Shown: one piece after another, positions 32,812 to 42,339 of the stretch | Numbering within the stretch: position 1 is the first letter of the stretch | Layout: every line of letters starts with the position of its first letter | NCBI GenBank assembly: GCA_026387665.1 | Contig: JAPLLG010000013.1 | Coordinates: forward strand, 186,001 to 250,000 | DNA length: 64,000 nucleotides | Direction of reading: 5' to 3' | DNA from: Nitrospirota bacterium | GTDB lineage: Bacteria > Nitrospirota > Nitrospiria > Nitrospirales > Nitrospiraceae | Program-made: the position numbers and the translations under genes | The notes under the pieces: model-generated | Seen by the model: only the letters and a program-made list of their open reading frames with translations | What the model was told of the DNA's origin: nothing | Databases searched by the model: none

Positions 32812-34151
32812 GCATGACCAGCCACAAGACTTGGCCGAAGCTGACGAGCCGGGAGGAATTCCGGTTTCTCGCGGAGCTGGTCATGAAACGGTCGACCGGC
32901 GATCACACGCTAGTTTCGCTGGAGGATCGGCATGGAGGGACGACGCGCTTTGCCAACAATCAAATCGTCCAGAACGTCGATACGAGGCGGGGCTCGCTGA
33001 GCGTGACGGTGGCCTTCGGGAAGCGGCAGGGTACAGCTGACACGACGGACTTTACCGCTGGGTCGGTGCAGGAGGCTGTGACCAGAGCCGCGCAGCTCGC
33101 GCGCCTTTCGCCGGAGGATCCGGAATATCTCGCTCCGGTGGCGCCGCAGAGCTATATAACGCCTCCGACCATGCGGACCGAAACGGCTGCGGCGGGGCCG
33201 GCCCGCCGGCTGGAATATGCGAATGAAGCGATCGGGCAATGCCGGATGGAAAATCTTGCCGCGGCCGGAATCGTATCGTCGTCGATGGTCACGGTCGGTG
33301 TGGCTGCCAGCACCGGGCTCTTCGCCCACGAAGAGCGGACCGATGCGCGATTCAGCCTCACAGTTCAGGCAGGCGAGACCACCGGCTGGGGCGCGTCGGC
33401 CCATCGGTCCATTGACCATCTGAAGATCCATGAGCGGACCATCACCGCGATTACGAAAGCGAAGCGCGGCGGGGAGGCGCGGGAGCTGCCGCCCGGACGC
33501 TACACCGTGATCCTTGAGCCGGCTGCCGTCGCGGGGCTCTGGTCCCAGCTGCTCTGGGCGCTCGATGCGAAGTCCTATGAGAAAGGCACGAGCGCCTTGT
33601 CCGGCAAATTGGGCAAGCCGATTGTCGATCCACGGCTGACGCTCCGCAATCTGCCTGCGCACGAGGATCTCCTGGGCGTCGGATTCACTACCGAGGGATT
33701 ACCGACCGTGGAGTCAAGCTGGATTACGGAGGGAGCGCTCACCCAATTGTCGTACGATCGCTTCACGGCGAAAGAACGGGGGATCGACAAAATCCCCACG
33801 CTCGACGCTCCCTGCCTGTCAGGGGCAGGAGCGTCTTTGCCGAACTTACAAGAATTGATCAAGCAGACGGAGCGCGCCATCCTCGTGACGAACTTCTGGT
33901 ATATCAGGACGGTTACCCCGACTGATCTCACCCTGACCGGTATGACGAGAGACGGCACGTTTCTCGTGGAGAAGGGCGCGATCGTATCGGCGGTGAAGAA
34001 TTTCCGGTTTCACGAGAGCCCGCTGCAGGCCTTCAACCGGATCGAGGCCTTCACTGGCCCGGCTGAAGCGATCACATCGGAGACCGGCAAGCTTCTGGTG
34101 CCGGCGATGAGGCTGCGCGATTTCAACTTTTCCAGCGTCACCAGATTTTAG
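32808..34151 (+). CDS. tldE: TldE/PmbA partner of TldD
   Basis: 447 residues of the PmbA/TldE half, which lacks the HExxxH motif and completes the TldD active-site chamber. The family pattern LPPGRYTVILEPAAVAGLWS, SYEKGTSALSGKLGKPIVDP and NFRFHESPLQAFNRIEAF is clear. It is translationally coupled to tldD. No peptide-precursor gene or modification enzyme is nearby, so a general peptide-degrading role is more likely than a dedicated bacteriocin pathway. Confidence 0.93.
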   Translation: MSMTSHKTWPKLTSREEFRFLAELVMKRSTGDHTLVSLEDRHGGTTRFANNQIVQNVDTRRGSLSVTVAFGKRQGTADTTDFTAGSVQEAVTRAAQLARLSPEDPEYLAPVAPQSYITPPTMRTETAAAGPARRLEYANEAIGQCRMENLAAAGIVSSSMVTVGVAASTGLFAHEERTDARFSLTVQAGETTGWGASAHRSIDHLKIHERTITAITKAKRGGEARELPPGRYTVILEPAAVAGLWSQLLWALDAKSYEKGTSALSGKLGKPIVDPRLTLRNLPAHEDLLGVGFTTEGLPTVESSWITEGALTQLSYDRFTAKERGIDKIPTLDAPCLSGAGASLPNLQELIKQTERAILVTNFWYIRTVTPTDLTLTGMTRDGTFLVEKGAIVSAVKNFRFHESPLQAFNRIEAFTGPAEAITSETGKLLVPAMRLRDFNFSSVTRF

Positions 34152-34172
34152 CGAACCGGCGAGGAGGCTGCT

Positions 34173-34793
34173 TTGAGGAAAAGACACACGCCGATTTTTT
34201 TCATTGTCTGGATCGTGCTGGTCTTCGGAGCCTGGATTCTTTACTCGACCGGCCCGGCGACTGCCGCGACTTCCGGCAAGGCCTACTTTGCGGGAGGCTG
34301 TTTCTGGTGCATGGAAGAAGTTTTCGAGAAGGTCGAGGGCGTCCTGTCCGTGACCTCCGGCTATATGGGGGGCACGGCCGCCAATCCGAGATACGAAGAG
34401 GTCTCGGCGGGCCGGACAGGCCATGCGGAGTCGGTCGAAGTGGTCTATGACCAGGCCAAGGTGAGCTATCAGACGCTATTAGAGGCCTTCTGGCGCAATG
34501 TTGATCCGGTCACGCCGAATGCCCAGTTCTGCGACCATGGCAGCCAATATCGCTCTGCGATTTTCTTTCAGACCGACGAAGAAAAACGCGTCGCGGACAG
34601 TTCCAAGCAGGCGATTGAGCAATCGAAACGATTGAACGGTCCGATCGTCACGCAGATCGTGCCGTCCGCTCAGTTTTATCCGGCCGAGGAGTACCACCAG
34701 GACTTCTACAAGAAGAATCCCGTCCGGTACAAATTCTATAAATATAATTGCGGCAGGGCTCAGCGGTTGGAAGAGTTATGGGGGAAACCATAA
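34173..34793 (+). CDS. msrA: Peptide-methionine (S)-S-oxide reductase MsrA, exported form
   Basis: 206 residues. It reduces methionine-S-sulfoxide in proteins. Catalytic Cys43 is in AGGCFWCMEEVF, and YMGGTAANPRYEEVSAGRTG, GHAESVEV and HGSQYRSAIFF are family signatures. Residues 1-32 are a hydrophobic export signal (FFIVWIVLVFGAWILYSTG), so this copy works in the periplasm or at the membrane. The start is a TTG at 34173, supported by GAGGAGG five bases upstream. Confidence 0.94.
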   Translation: MRKRHTPIFFIVWIVLVFGAWILYSTGPATAATSGKAYFAGGCFWCMEEVFEKVEGVLSVTSGYMGGTAANPRYEEVSAGRTGHAESVEVVYDQAKVSYQTLLEAFWRNVDPVTPNAQFCDHGSQYRSAIFFQTDEEKRVADSSKQAIEQSKRLNGPIVTQIVPSAQFYPAEEYHQDFYKKNPVRYKFYKYNCGRAQRLEELWGKP

Positions 34794-34898
34794 CCGGAAC
34801 TGTGTCCCTTCACAAGAATCGCGGGACAAGCCCTCGCCCCCGGTGTATATTTCAGAGAGCGACAATTGCATCAGTCTGTTTTTCAGTGAGGTCTGCCC

Positions 34899-35408
34899 GT
34901 GAAACGTCCGACCAGACGATCGACCAGAAAACCGGTAATAGGCGTCATGGGTCCTGCCAAGGCGGGAGCCAAAGAACTGGCCGACGCCAAAACTCTGGGA
35001 GAGCTCATCGCCCGTCAGGGCTGGGTGCTGTTGACGGGCGGGCGGGCGAGCGGCGTGATGGATGCGGCCAGCGAGGGGGCGAAGTCTGTGCCGGGCAGTT
35101 TGACGATCGGGGTTTTGCCGGATAGTAAGGCCTCCGTGTCCCGGTATGTGGACGTGGCGATCCTCACGGACCTGGGCCAGGCGCGCAACAATGTGAATGT
35201 CATGTCCAGCGACATCATCGTCGCCTGCGGGCTCGGTGGCACCGGGACCGTCTCAGAAGTGGCCCTGGCGCTGAAGGCCAAGAAGATCGTGATTCTGCTG
35301 GGCGCCGATAAGGCAGGAGTGAGGTTGTTCACAAAACTCGCACCGCAGCTCGTCCATGCCGCCGCCTCGCCGGAAGAAGCGGTGAAATTGATCGGCGATC
35401 TGCTCTAG
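34899..35408 (+). CDS. TIGR00725-type Rossmann nucleotide-binding protein
   Basis: 169 residues related to the LOG/lysine-decarboxylase-like Rossmann proteins: VIGVMGPAKAG, LLTGGRASGVMDAASEGAK, ARNNVNVMSSDIIVACGLGG and GTGTVSEVALALKAKK. The family binds nucleotides or nucleotide-derived ligands, and its bacterial substrates are mostly unknown. GTG start at 34899 with GAGG upstream. The TAG stop codon is shared with the first bases of a repeat element. Confidence 0.85.
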   Translation: MKRPTRRSTRKPVIGVMGPAKAGAKELADAKTLGELIARQGWVLLTGGRASGVMDAASEGAKSVPGSLTIGVLPDSKASVSRYVDVAILTDLGQARNNVNVMSSDIIVACGLGGTGTVSEVALALKAKKIVILLGADKAGVRLFTKLAPQLVHAAASPEEAVKLIGDLL

Positions 35409-35533
35409 CAGGATGCTGAAAAAGCCCGTCAGCGTCGTTCTCGCCTCGAAAGCATCCTCAACGTAGCCGGGGGCTACGCCTCCGGTGCTTCCATCGGCTG
35501 CGGCCTTGCTGACGGACTTTTTGAGCATCCTGC
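35408..35533. repeat. Inverted-repeat element, copy B (full)
   Basis: 126 bases from GCAGGATGCTGAAAAAGCCC to GACTTTTTGAGCATCCTGC. The outer arms match at about 21 of 23 positions. The first G is also the third base of the TAG stop of the gene upstream. Core hairpin GTAGCCGGGGGCTAC is present. Confidence 0.92.
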
Positions 35534-35684
35534 CGGGACGTTCCCCTCTTGTTCCATCACCGCCTTGTTGTCTTCAAGACTTTCGCGTCACAATTATTTT
35601 TCTGCTCTGTGTGGAAAGAGGGCTTGACCTGTCGGGAATCGCTCTGCGAAAAGAGAGACTCTTCGATCTGGGAGGAAGACAACG

Positions 35685-36842
35685 ATGACGCGGCACATTA
35701 ACCAGCGAATGGCGGACTTGGCCCATTCGGAAATTCGAGCCATGACTCAGGCTTGTGTGAATGCGAAGGGCCTCAACATGGCGCAGGGAGTCTGCGATAC
35801 ACCGGTTCCTCCTGTGGTGCTGCGAGCTGCGGAACAGGCGATGGAGCAGGGGAAGAACGTCTACTCGCGATTCGACGGATTACTGGAGCTCAGGCAGGCC
35901 CTTGCCGCCAAGTTGTTACGGGACAATGGGATCACCGCGGATCCGGAGACCGACATTACGGTCAGCGCCGGCGCCACCGGTTCCTTCCATTGTGCCTGTA
36001 TGGCCTTGCTCAATCCCGGTGACGAGGTAATCCTCTTCGAGCCTTATTACCAGTACCACATCAACGCGCTGCAGGCGGTGGAAGCTGTTCCGGTCAGGGT
36101 GAAGATGCAGGCTCCCGACTGGAGTTTTTCCGCAGCCGAACTCGCGCGCGCGATCACGCCCCGCACTAAGGCGATCATCGTGAACTCCCCAGGCAATCCC
36201 TCCGGGAAAGTGTTCAGTCGGCAGGAGTTGGAAACGATTGCCACGCTCGCGCAGCAGCATGATCTATTCGTCTTCACCGACGAAATCTACGAATATTTCC
36301 TCTATGACGGCCGGACCCATGTGAGTATAGCCACTCTGCCTGGTATGGCGGAGCGGACGATCACCATTGGCGGTTACTCAAAAACGTTCAGCATTACCGG
36401 CTGGCGCATCGGCTACAGCGTCGCGTCGGCGAAATGGGCGCAGGCGATCGGCGCCATGAATGATTTGCTCTATGTCTGTGCCCCGACGCCGTTGCAGGCC
36501 GGGGTGGCAGTGGGCATCCAGGAACTCCCAAGCTCGTTCTACCGGGACATGGCCCGAGATTTTCAGCGGAAACGCGACCGGTTCTGCGCTGCCCTCACGA
36601 AGGCCGGGTTGACTCCGTCGATTCCACGGGGCGCCTACTATGTGTTAGCGGATACGTCGCGCCTGCCCGGCACAACGGGAAAAGAGCGGGCGATGTTTTT
36701 GCTCGAACGGATCGGCTTGGCCTCCGTGCCAGGCGAGGCCTTCTTCTCCGGACCGGAAGGGTCGCGGTTCGTCCGATTCAGTTATGCGAAAGTCGATGCC
36801 GATGTGGATGATGCCTGCAGGCGACTGGCACAGCTCGGCTGA
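35685..36842 (+). CDS. Class I/II pyridoxal-phosphate aminotransferase
   Basis: 385 residues of fold-type I. The PLP lysine is in GGYSKTFSITGWRIGY; NSPGNPSGKVF and FTDEIYEYFLYDG are cofactor-binding segments. It resembles the AspC/PatA-like group that transfers amino groups between amino acids and 2-oxoacids. Substrate specificity cannot be read here. AGGAAGACAACG precedes the ATG. The gene ends eight bases before a half copy of the repeat and convergent with the next gene. Confidence 0.9.
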   Translation: MTRHINQRMADLAHSEIRAMTQACVNAKGLNMAQGVCDTPVPPVVLRAAEQAMEQGKNVYSRFDGLLELRQALAAKLLRDNGITADPETDITVSAGATGSFHCACMALLNPGDEVILFEPYYQYHINALQAVEAVPVRVKMQAPDWSFSAAELARAITPRTKAIIVNSPGNPSGKVFSRQELETIATLAQQHDLFVFTDEIYEYFLYDGRTHVSIATLPGMAERTITIGGYSKTFSITGWRIGYSVASAKWAQAIGAMNDLLYVCAPTPLQAGVAVGIQELPSSFYRDMARDFQRKRDRFCAALTKAGLTPSIPRGAYYVLADTSRLPGTTGKERAMFLLERIGLASVPGEAFFSGPEGSRFVRFSYAKVDADVDDACRRLAQLG

Positions 36843-36865
36843 CGGATTTTTTCAGCATCCTGCTA
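36843..36865. repeat. Inverted-repeat element, terminal half copy
   Basis: GGATTTTTTCAGCATCCTGC sits between two convergent genes. On the minus strand it continues the TAG stop of the dehydrogenase gene as TAGCAGGATGCTGAAAAAAT. No second arm is present. Confidence 0.6.
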
Positions 36866-37726
36866 GACTTTCGGATTGACCGTTTCATAGAGCGCGGCGT
36901 AATCGTCCTCGCCTAATCCCTTCGCAATGGTCCGCTCCAGCACTGGCTTGATTCCCTCCAGACTGCTCGTCGTTAGTTCATAGCCGGAGGCTTCTTTCAG
37001 GAAGAGCTCCACGTCCTTCAAGAGATGGCGGGTGGAAAAGTTCGGATGGTGATAGTCCCTCGTCAGGAGTCTCGGCAGTTTCTTGTCGAAGGCCGGGGCG
37101 AACAGGGCGCTCTCCCGCAAGATGGCCATGAAGGTTTCCACGGGAACGCCGGCCCGTTGCACCAGGCCAAGGCTCAGGGCAAAGGCCGATATTTCCGCCG
37201 CGATCAATTGATTGAGCGCGAGCTTCAGGGATGCGGCCTTCCCGACAGGACCGATCAGGCGCGGCTCCCGACCCAGAGAACGGAACAGCGGGCCCCATTG
37301 GGTGAATTGCTCTTCTGTTCCTCCGACCATCACCAAGAGGGTTCCGGCTTTTGCTTCTGCAATGCTGCCCAGCACCGGCGCTTCGCAATAGGATCCGCCG
37401 GCTCGCTCGACCTCGGCTTGGATGGCCTGGCTTTCTTCCTGCGCGATGGTGCCCATCTGGATCACGGTTTTACCGCGCAGGACCTCCAGCGAGGCTGGCG
37501 TCAGCAGGACGGCACGGATGGCCGCCGCGTCGGCCAGCATCAGGACGACACAGTCTGCTTGAGCCATGGCCTGCTCCGGCCTCGTGACGACGGTAATGCC
37601 GCAGGCCTGGAGAGGAAGCGCCTTGGCCGTGGTTCGATTGTAGACCGTGACGCAGTGGCCGACCGACTGGAGCCGTTCGGCGATCGCTCGACCCAAGAGA
37701 CCGGTTCCCAACAAAGCGATGGTCAT
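36863..37726 (-). CDS. NAD(P)-dependent beta-hydroxyacid dehydrogenase family protein
   Basis: 287 residues of the 3-hydroxyisobutyrate/6-phosphogluconate dehydrogenase superfamily. It has an N-terminal dinucleotide motif IALLGTGLLGRAIAE (3-17), a substrate-type GGSYCEAPVLGS loop, and the catalytic Lys in GKAASLKLALNQLI. It oxidises a small beta-hydroxyacid or reduces the semialdehyde; the substrate is not determinable. The ATG at 37726 follows GAGAGACTCC; a GTG at 37738 overlaps the upstream stop. It forms a pair with the phosphatase gene. Confidence 0.88.
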   Translation of the reverse strand: MTIALLGTGLLGRAIAERLQSVGHCVTVYNRTTAKALPLQACGITVVTRPEQAMAQADCVVLMLADAAAIRAVLLTPASLEVLRGKTVIQMGTIAQEESQAIQAEVERAGGSYCEAPVLGSIAEAKAGTLLVMVGGTEEQFTQWGPLFRSLGREPRLIGPVGKAASLKLALNQLIAAEISAFALSLGLVQRAGVPVETFMAILRESALFAPAFDKKLPRLLTRDYHHPNFSTRHLLKDVELFLKEASGYELTTSSLEGIKPVLERTIAKGLGEDDYAALYETVNPKV

Positions 37727-37734
37727 GGAGTCTC

Positions 37735-38538
37735 TCACTTTCTTTCTGGTTGCAAGCGGGCCTGTTCGGCATGAATTTGAAGTTTGGCGCGCAGGTCCTT
37801 GTCAGCCGTGGCAGCCACGGAGATGACGCCTGAAAATTTCGGGAGGGGCTGATTGAAGACGAAGGGTTTCCCTGCTCCGTCGCTGATCGTGCCGCCACTT
37901 TCTTCAATGAGCAGGACTCCAGCCGCCACATCCCATTCATGTTCCGGATCGATGGTAAAGGCGGCCTGGACGCGGCCTGCTGCGACCAGGGCCAGGGCAT
38001 GGGCGATGGAATACATGGGGCGGCACCGACTGGTTTCAGCGAGCGTCGACCAGCGGTCGATCCGGAATTCCCTGGCGCCGACCATGATGACGGGATCAAG
38101 GTCGTGACGAGCCGAGAGAGTGACGCGCGAGCCGTTCAAGAAGAGCCCTTCGCCGCGCACCGCCGTGAAGAGTTCATCGGTGGAGGGGTTGAGGATCGCG
38201 GCGACGACGGGCGCGCCGCGTTCAATTAATGCGGCAGAGATGCAGAACTCCGGCATCCGGTTGACCAAAGCCTTGGTGCCGTCGATAGGGTCCACAATCC
38301 AGACTCGCTCGTTGTCGAGTCGAGCCGGATCATCGGGGGACTCCTCCGAGAGCCATCCATCTAAGGGAAAATCCCGGCACTGCATCTCATGCAGGATGCG
38401 GTTGACCTCGAGGTCTACGGTGGTGACGGGCGAATGGTCAGGCTTCGTCCGCACCTCGAATCCATCCCTGACCAATTCACGCACCTTCGCGCCGGCCGAC
38501 CTAACGGCTTTGACCAGCACGGCTAATTCTTGTTCCAT
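37735..38538 (-). CDS. Inositol monophosphatase/CysQ-like phosphatase
   Basis: 267 residues of the lithium-sensitive Mg-dependent phosphatase family. Metal ligands are visible: Glu65-Glu66 in LSEESPDD, Asp83 and Asp86 in WIVDPIDGTKA, and Asp203 in HEWDVAAG. It is likely a 3'(2'),5'-bisphosphate nucleotidase (CysQ) or inositol-phosphate phosphatase; motif reading alone cannot separate these. The ATG at 38538 has GCGAGGCGC upstream and begins the family fold, so the longer frame from 38649 is rejected. Confidence 0.9.
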   Translation of the reverse strand: MEQELAVLVKAVRSAGAKVRELVRDGFEVRTKPDHSPVTTVDLEVNRILHEMQCRDFPLDGWLSEESPDDPARLDNERVWIVDPIDGTKALVNRMPEFCISAALIERGAPVVAAILNPSTDELFTAVRGEGLFLNGSRVTLSARHDLDPVIMVGAREFRIDRWSTLAETSRCRPMYSIAHALALVAAGRVQAAFTIDPEHEWDVAAGVLLIEESGGTISDGAGKPFVFNQPLPKFSGVISVAATADKDLRAKLQIHAEQARLQPERK

Positions 38539-38676
38539 GTTATGCGCCTCGCAAAGTTGACCGGGAAGAGTAGCAGGTCTTACCGGATCAGCAAAGCGGA
38601 AAGACGGTGCTGGGATGCCCCTTGACCATCGGAGCGAACCATCGTACAAGCAGAGGATCTTGCGAGGTCTCTACCG

Positions 38677-39732
38677 ATGAAATTGGTTCAGAAACGCTCT
38701 GAAAAAACGGGGCTCCCTCCTGGCACCCTGGTCCATATCGGCGAGAAAAAAACGGACAAGGTCGCGATCACGGTCTTCAACTACGTCGGCACCCGCTGCG
38801 ACGAACGTCAAGATGTATCGCTTGCTGCGCTTGCGCCCCCGACCGATGAGTCCGTCGCCTGGGTGAATGTCGGGGGCGTCCATAAGATGGAGATTCTGGA
38901 ATCGTTCGGGAAGCAGTTCCAGCTCCATCCTCTTCTCCTCGAAGACATTGCCAACACCGATCAGCGGCCGAAACTCGACGAGTATGAGACCTGCTTGTTC
39001 CTTGTGATGAAGATGCTTTCCGTCACCGATCGACAGGAGATCATCGTCGAACAGGTGAGTCTGGTCCTCGGACGGAATTTTGTGCTGTCCTTCCAGGAGA
39101 ACGGCACCGATGTCTTTAAGCCGGTGCGGGATCGTCTTCGTGGGGGCAAGGGACGCTTGCGGCAATCCAGGGCCGATTATCTGCTGTATGCATTGGTCGA
39201 CGCGATCGTGGATCAATACTTTGCCGTGCTGGAGGCTCTAGGCGAGAAGATCGAAGCGCTGCAAGATCTGGTGGTCAGCGATCCTAAGCCAGAGACGCTG
39301 CGCCAGATTCACGCCCTCAAACGGCAGTTGCTCTTTCTGCGGAGGGCGGTGTGGCCACTTCGTGAAGCGACAAACAATCTCTCCCGATCGGAGTCCCCCT
39401 TCTTGCAGGAGTCGACCAAGGTATTCTTCCGCGATGTGTACGATCATGTGGTGCAGATTGTGGATACCATCGAGACGCTTCGCGAAATGGTCTCAGCCAG
39501 TCTCGACATCTATCTGTCGAGCATCAGTTATCGGCTGAACGCCGTAATGAAGGTGTTGACGATCATTACGACAATTTTCATGCCGCTGACCTTCATCGTC
39601 GGTATCTACGGGATGAATTTCGAGCATATGCCGGAATTACAATGGGAGTGGGGCTATCCCGCCGTCTTGGGCGTGATGGCCTTGGTAGGAGCGGGAATGT
39701 TGCTTGTCTTCAGAAAAAAACGATGGTTGTGA
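38677..39732 (+). CDS. corA: CorA-type magnesium/cobalt transporter
   Basis: 351 residues. CorA forms a pentameric inner-membrane channel for Mg2+. The C-terminal pair of helices carries the selectivity motif YGMNF (311-315) followed by EHMPELQW, and it ends with a basic KKRW cytoplasmic tail. The large N-terminal cytoplasmic domain (ITVFNYVGTRCDERQ, FLVMKMLSVTD, VDTIETLREMVSASLDIYLS) fits CorA. It stands alone, converging on the 119-residue gene that follows by 15 bases. Confidence 0.95.
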   Translation: MKLVQKRSEKTGLPPGTLVHIGEKKTDKVAITVFNYVGTRCDERQDVSLAALAPPTDESVAWVNVGGVHKMEILESFGKQFQLHPLLLEDIANTDQRPKLDEYETCLFLVMKMLSVTDRQEIIVEQVSLVLGRNFVLSFQENGTDVFKPVRDRLRGGKGRLRQSRADYLLYALVDAIVDQYFAVLEALGEKIEALQDLVVSDPKPETLRQIHALKRQLLFLRRAVWPLREATNNLSRSESPFLQESTKVFFRDVYDHVVQIVDTIETLREMVSASLDIYLSSISYRLNAVMKVLTIITTIFMPLTFIVGIYGMNFEHMPELQWEWGYPAVLGVMALVGAGMLLVFRKKRWL

Positions 39733-39747
39733 GGGGCGGGAGAAACG

Positions 39748-40107
39748 TTACTCCTGGACCTCGACACGGTCGACGAAGTAGGCGGTCTCTCCGAAGCAGC
39801 TCGTCGGTAGGTACCGGTGCTCTTTATAGTGCAGCACCAGCCGTTTCCCCATCACCTGCGAGAGTTGTGATGCGACTTTGTCATCCCAGACGGTGAACTC
39901 CCAGAGCACTGGCGCGAGTCCTGGCACGGTAGTCATCGCCAATTCGCCCTCGTGGGTCTTGCAGACCCACCCCTTGTGGGAAAATTTCTGAATATAGCCA
40001 GCTCGACTGCCGTCGGAGTAGCTGTAGTTGAAGGCGATGAGCAGATAGGCCGCGCCCAAGAATAGGAGCAACAGAAACAGCTTCGGGCGCCAGAGCCACG
40101 TCATCAT
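39748..40107 (-). CDS. Small membrane-anchored protein coupled to leuD
   Basis: 119 residues: one N-terminal membrane helix ([17 protein letters not shown], 10-26), then a soluble part with [20 protein letters not shown] and [20 protein letters not shown]. The KFSxKGxxxKTxEG segment recurs in small uncharacterised membrane proteins of several phyla. The ATG overlaps the leuD stop by four bases, so it is translated with leuCD, although a link to leucine synthesis is not evident. The much longer open frame to 40509 is antisense-like and is rejected. Confidence 0.75.
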   Translation of the reverse strand: MMTWLWRPKLFLLLLFLGAAYLLIAFNYSYSDGSRAGYIQKFSHKGWVCKTHEGELAMTTVPGLAPVLWEFTVWDDKVASQLSQVMGKRLVLHYKEHRYLPTSCFGETAYFVDRVEVQE

Positions 40108-40742
40108 GCGCGTCCCGGTTGCGGGCGAAGGTCCGTGAAGAGCCAGGGCGCCTCGGTCTTCCGTCGGGTTTCGTAGGACACGATGCTGGCCTCGTGCTGC
40201 AACGTCAAGCCGATGGAATCGAGGCCCCGATAGAGGCAATCTTTCCGGAAGGGATCGATCTCGAAGCGATAGCTGGCGCCGCTCGGGGTCGTCACCGTCT
40301 GCTTTTCCAGGTCCACTGTCAGCTGGTAGCCGGGCGTCGCGAGCACGTCTTTCATCGTCGCCAGCACCTCGTCGGCCTTCAGGACGATGGGCAGAATGCC
40401 GTTCTGGAAGCAGTTGTTGTAGAAGATATCGGCAAAGCTCGAGGCGATGACGCAGCGGAAGCCCTGATCGAGGAGCGCCCAGGGGGCATGTTCGCGCGAC
40501 GAGCCGCACCCGAAGTTATCGCGCGTGAGGAGAATCGTCGCGCTCTGGAAGCGGGGTTGATTCAAAAAGAACATCGGGTCCTGCGACCCGTCCTTCTGTT
40601 TGCGCCAATCGTAGAACAGCCCTTCGCGGAGTCCGGTCCGTTTGATCGTTTTCAAAAACTGCTTCGGGATGATCTGATCGGTATCGACATTGACGCGGTC
40701 CAGCGGCGCGACCAGACCTGTCAGGATGGTAAATGCTTGCAT
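40104..40742 (-). CDS. leuD: 3-isopropylmalate dehydratase small subunit
   Basis: 212 residues. With LeuC it isomerises 2-isopropylmalate to 3-isopropylmalate in leucine synthesis. [20 protein letters not shown] (18-37), [15 protein letters not shown] and [18 protein letters not shown] are diagnostic. The ATG at 40742 has GAGGACCT immediately before it; the longer open frame to 40910 is rejected because it would overlap leuC. It follows leuC by seven bases. Confidence 0.96.
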   Translation of the reverse strand: MQAFTILTGLVAPLDRVNVDTDQIIPKQFLKTIKRTGLREGLFYDWRKQKDGSQDPMFFLNQPRFQSATILLTRDNFGCGSSREHAPWALLDQGFRCVIASSFADIFYNNCFQNGILPIVLKADEVLATMKDVLATPGYQLTVDLEKQTVTTPSGASYRFEIDPFRKDCLYRGLDSIGLTLQHEASIVSYETRRKTEAPWLFTDLRPQPGRA

Positions 40743-40749
40743 AGGTCCT

Positions 40750-42153
40750 CTATTTCCAGGTTCGGATATCGACGAAGTGCCCCTCGACGGCGGCTGCGAC
40801 AGCCATGGCCGGAGAGACGAGATGGGTGCGGCCGCCAGCCCCCTGGCGTCCTTCGAAATTTCGATTGCTGGTCGAGGCGCAGCGCTCGCCTGGTTGAAGT
40901 ACGTCGGCATTCATGGCCAGGCACATACTGCAGCCGGCTTCCCGCCACTCGAATCCCGCGTCCTTGAAGAGGCGGTCGAGCCCTTCCTGTTCGGCCTGTT
41001 GCTTCACCAGACCGGAGCCTGGCACCACCATCGCCCGCACACCAGTGGCGACGCTCTTGCCCCTGGCCAAGTTGGCCGCCAGGCGGAGGTCTTCGATGCG
41101 TGAGTTGGTGCAGGATCCGATGAACACCGTATCGATCTTGATATCGGTGATGGGCATATTCGGGATGAGGCCCATATATTCCAATGCCCGCTCCGTAGCT
41201 TGGCGTTGATTCACGTCGGTGATCGTTCGGGGGTCCGGCACTCGTTGATCGATGCCGGTCACCATGCCGGGACTGGTGCCCCAGCTGACTTGCGGCGCGA
41301 TGTCCTCGGCCTTCATCGTGACGGTCATATCGTAGGAGGCGTTCGTATCGGTCTTCAGATGTTGCCAGGCTTGCACGGCCTGTTCGAACAGTTTCCCTTT
41401 CGGAGCCAGGGGACGGTCCTTCACATAGGCGATGGTCTTTTCGTCCGGCGCGACCATGCCGGCTCGCGCGCCTGCCTCGATCGACATATTGCAGAGCGTC
41501 ATGCGCCCTTCCATGCTGAGGGCGCGGATCGCCGAGCCAGTGTATTCGATGACATAGCCGGTTCCGCCGGCTGTGCCGATCTTTCCGATGATCGCGAGCG
41601 TGACGTCCTTCGCCGAACAAAGGTTCGACAGGACTCCGTCGACGCGAACCTCCATGGTTTTGGGTCGTTTCTGGACCAGGCATTGGGTGGCCAGCACATG
41701 TTCCACTTCGCTGGTGCCGATGCCGAAGGCCAAGGCGCCGAACGCGCCATGCGTCGAGGTATGGGAGTCGCCGCACACAATGGTCGTCCCCGGCAGGGTA
41801 AAGCCCTGTTCCGGCCCGATCACATGCACCACGCCTTGGCGGATATCGTTCATGCCGAAGAGGGTGATGCCGAAGTCGCGGCAATTTTCCTCCAGCGTCC
41901 GGATCTGTATCGCACTGAGGGGGTCGGCGATGCCCACGGACCGGTCGGTGGTCGGAACGTTGTGGTCCGGCACCGCCAAGGTGGCGCCGGGACGGCGCGG
42001 CTTGCGGCCTGAGAGTCTGAGTCCTTCGAACGCCTGCGGCGACGTGACTTCGTGGACCAGCTGGCGATCGATATAGAGCAGGGTAGTCCCGTCCGGCTCT
42101 GCGCGGACGACGTGAGATTCCCAGATTTTGTCAAATAGGGTCTGAGCGGCCAT
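40750..42153 (-). CDS. leuC: 3-isopropylmalate dehydratase large subunit
   Basis: 467 residues, the aconitase-type [4Fe-4S] catalytic subunit. It opens [35 protein letters not shown] is the active-site region, and the cluster cysteines are in [12 protein letters not shown] and [15 protein letters not shown] precedes the ATG. Gene order leuC-leuD-membrane protein is one transcription unit, probably from the promoter at 42207-42237. Confidence 0.97.
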   Translation of the reverse strand: MAAQTLFDKIWESHVVRAEPDGTTLLYIDRQLVHEVTSPQAFEGLRLSGRKPRRPGATLAVPDHNVPTTDRSVGIADPLSAIQIRTLEENCRDFGITLFGMNDIRQGVVHVIGPEQGFTLPGTTIVCGDSHTSTHGAFGALAFGIGTSEVEHVLATQCLVQKRPKTMEVRVDGVLSNLCSAKDVTLAIIGKIGTAGGTGYVIEYTGSAIRALSMEGRMTLCNMSIEAGARAGMVAPDEKTIAYVKDRPLAPKGKLFEQAVQAWQHLKTDTNASYDMTVTMKAEDIAPQVSWGTSPGMVTGIDQRVPDPRTITDVNQRQATERALEYMGLIPNMPITDIKIDTVFIGSCTNSRIEDLRLAANLARGKSVATGVRAMVVPGSGLVKQQAEQEGLDRLFKDAGFEWREAGCSMCLAMNADVLQPGERCASTSNRNFEGRQGAGGRTHLVSPAMAVAAAVEGHFVDIRTWK

Positions 42154-42206
42154 GGTGACTCCTCAATGATCGGTCTCTCTCGGATGGCACCTCCGGGAGG
42201 ATCCAT

Positions 42207-42237
42207 ATTATACAGAGTCCTCCCCCGGTCTGTACAA
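42207..42237 (-). promoter_or_regulatory. Putative promoter of the leuCD unit
   Basis: On the minus strand TTGTAC (42237-42232) is followed after 19 bases by a perfect TATAAT (42212-42207). The spacer is longer than the ideal 17. The leader of about 45 bases contains CCTCCCGGAGG, which can fold into a small hairpin. No leucine-codon leader peptide is apparent. Confidence 0.4.
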
Positions 42238-42339
42238 GAGCGCTTGCTATAATTCTTGCGTTGAGCAGATGGACATGGTACCACCGCCTGGTCAGCTGGT
42301 AAGGGGTCCTGTCCCCTCGGCTACACCAGAGGATTCCCT

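Noticed and set aside
31354-34151. TldD/TldE as part of a peptide-antibiotic (RiPP) cluster
   Set aside because: No precursor peptide, cyclodehydratase or exporter gene is adjacent; the pair is common as housekeeping proteases.
40108-40509. N-terminal extension of the 119-residue membrane protein into leuD
   Set aside because: The extra ~134 residues are in the wrong frame over leuD; the start at 40107 gives a membrane helix and an ATGA junction.
42299-42317. AAGGGGTCCTGTCCCCT near the MEKHLA gene as a third copy of the GGTCAGACC direct repeat
   Set aside because: Only the palindromic G/C runs agree; the GGGGATTTAAA part shared by the two flanking copies is missing.
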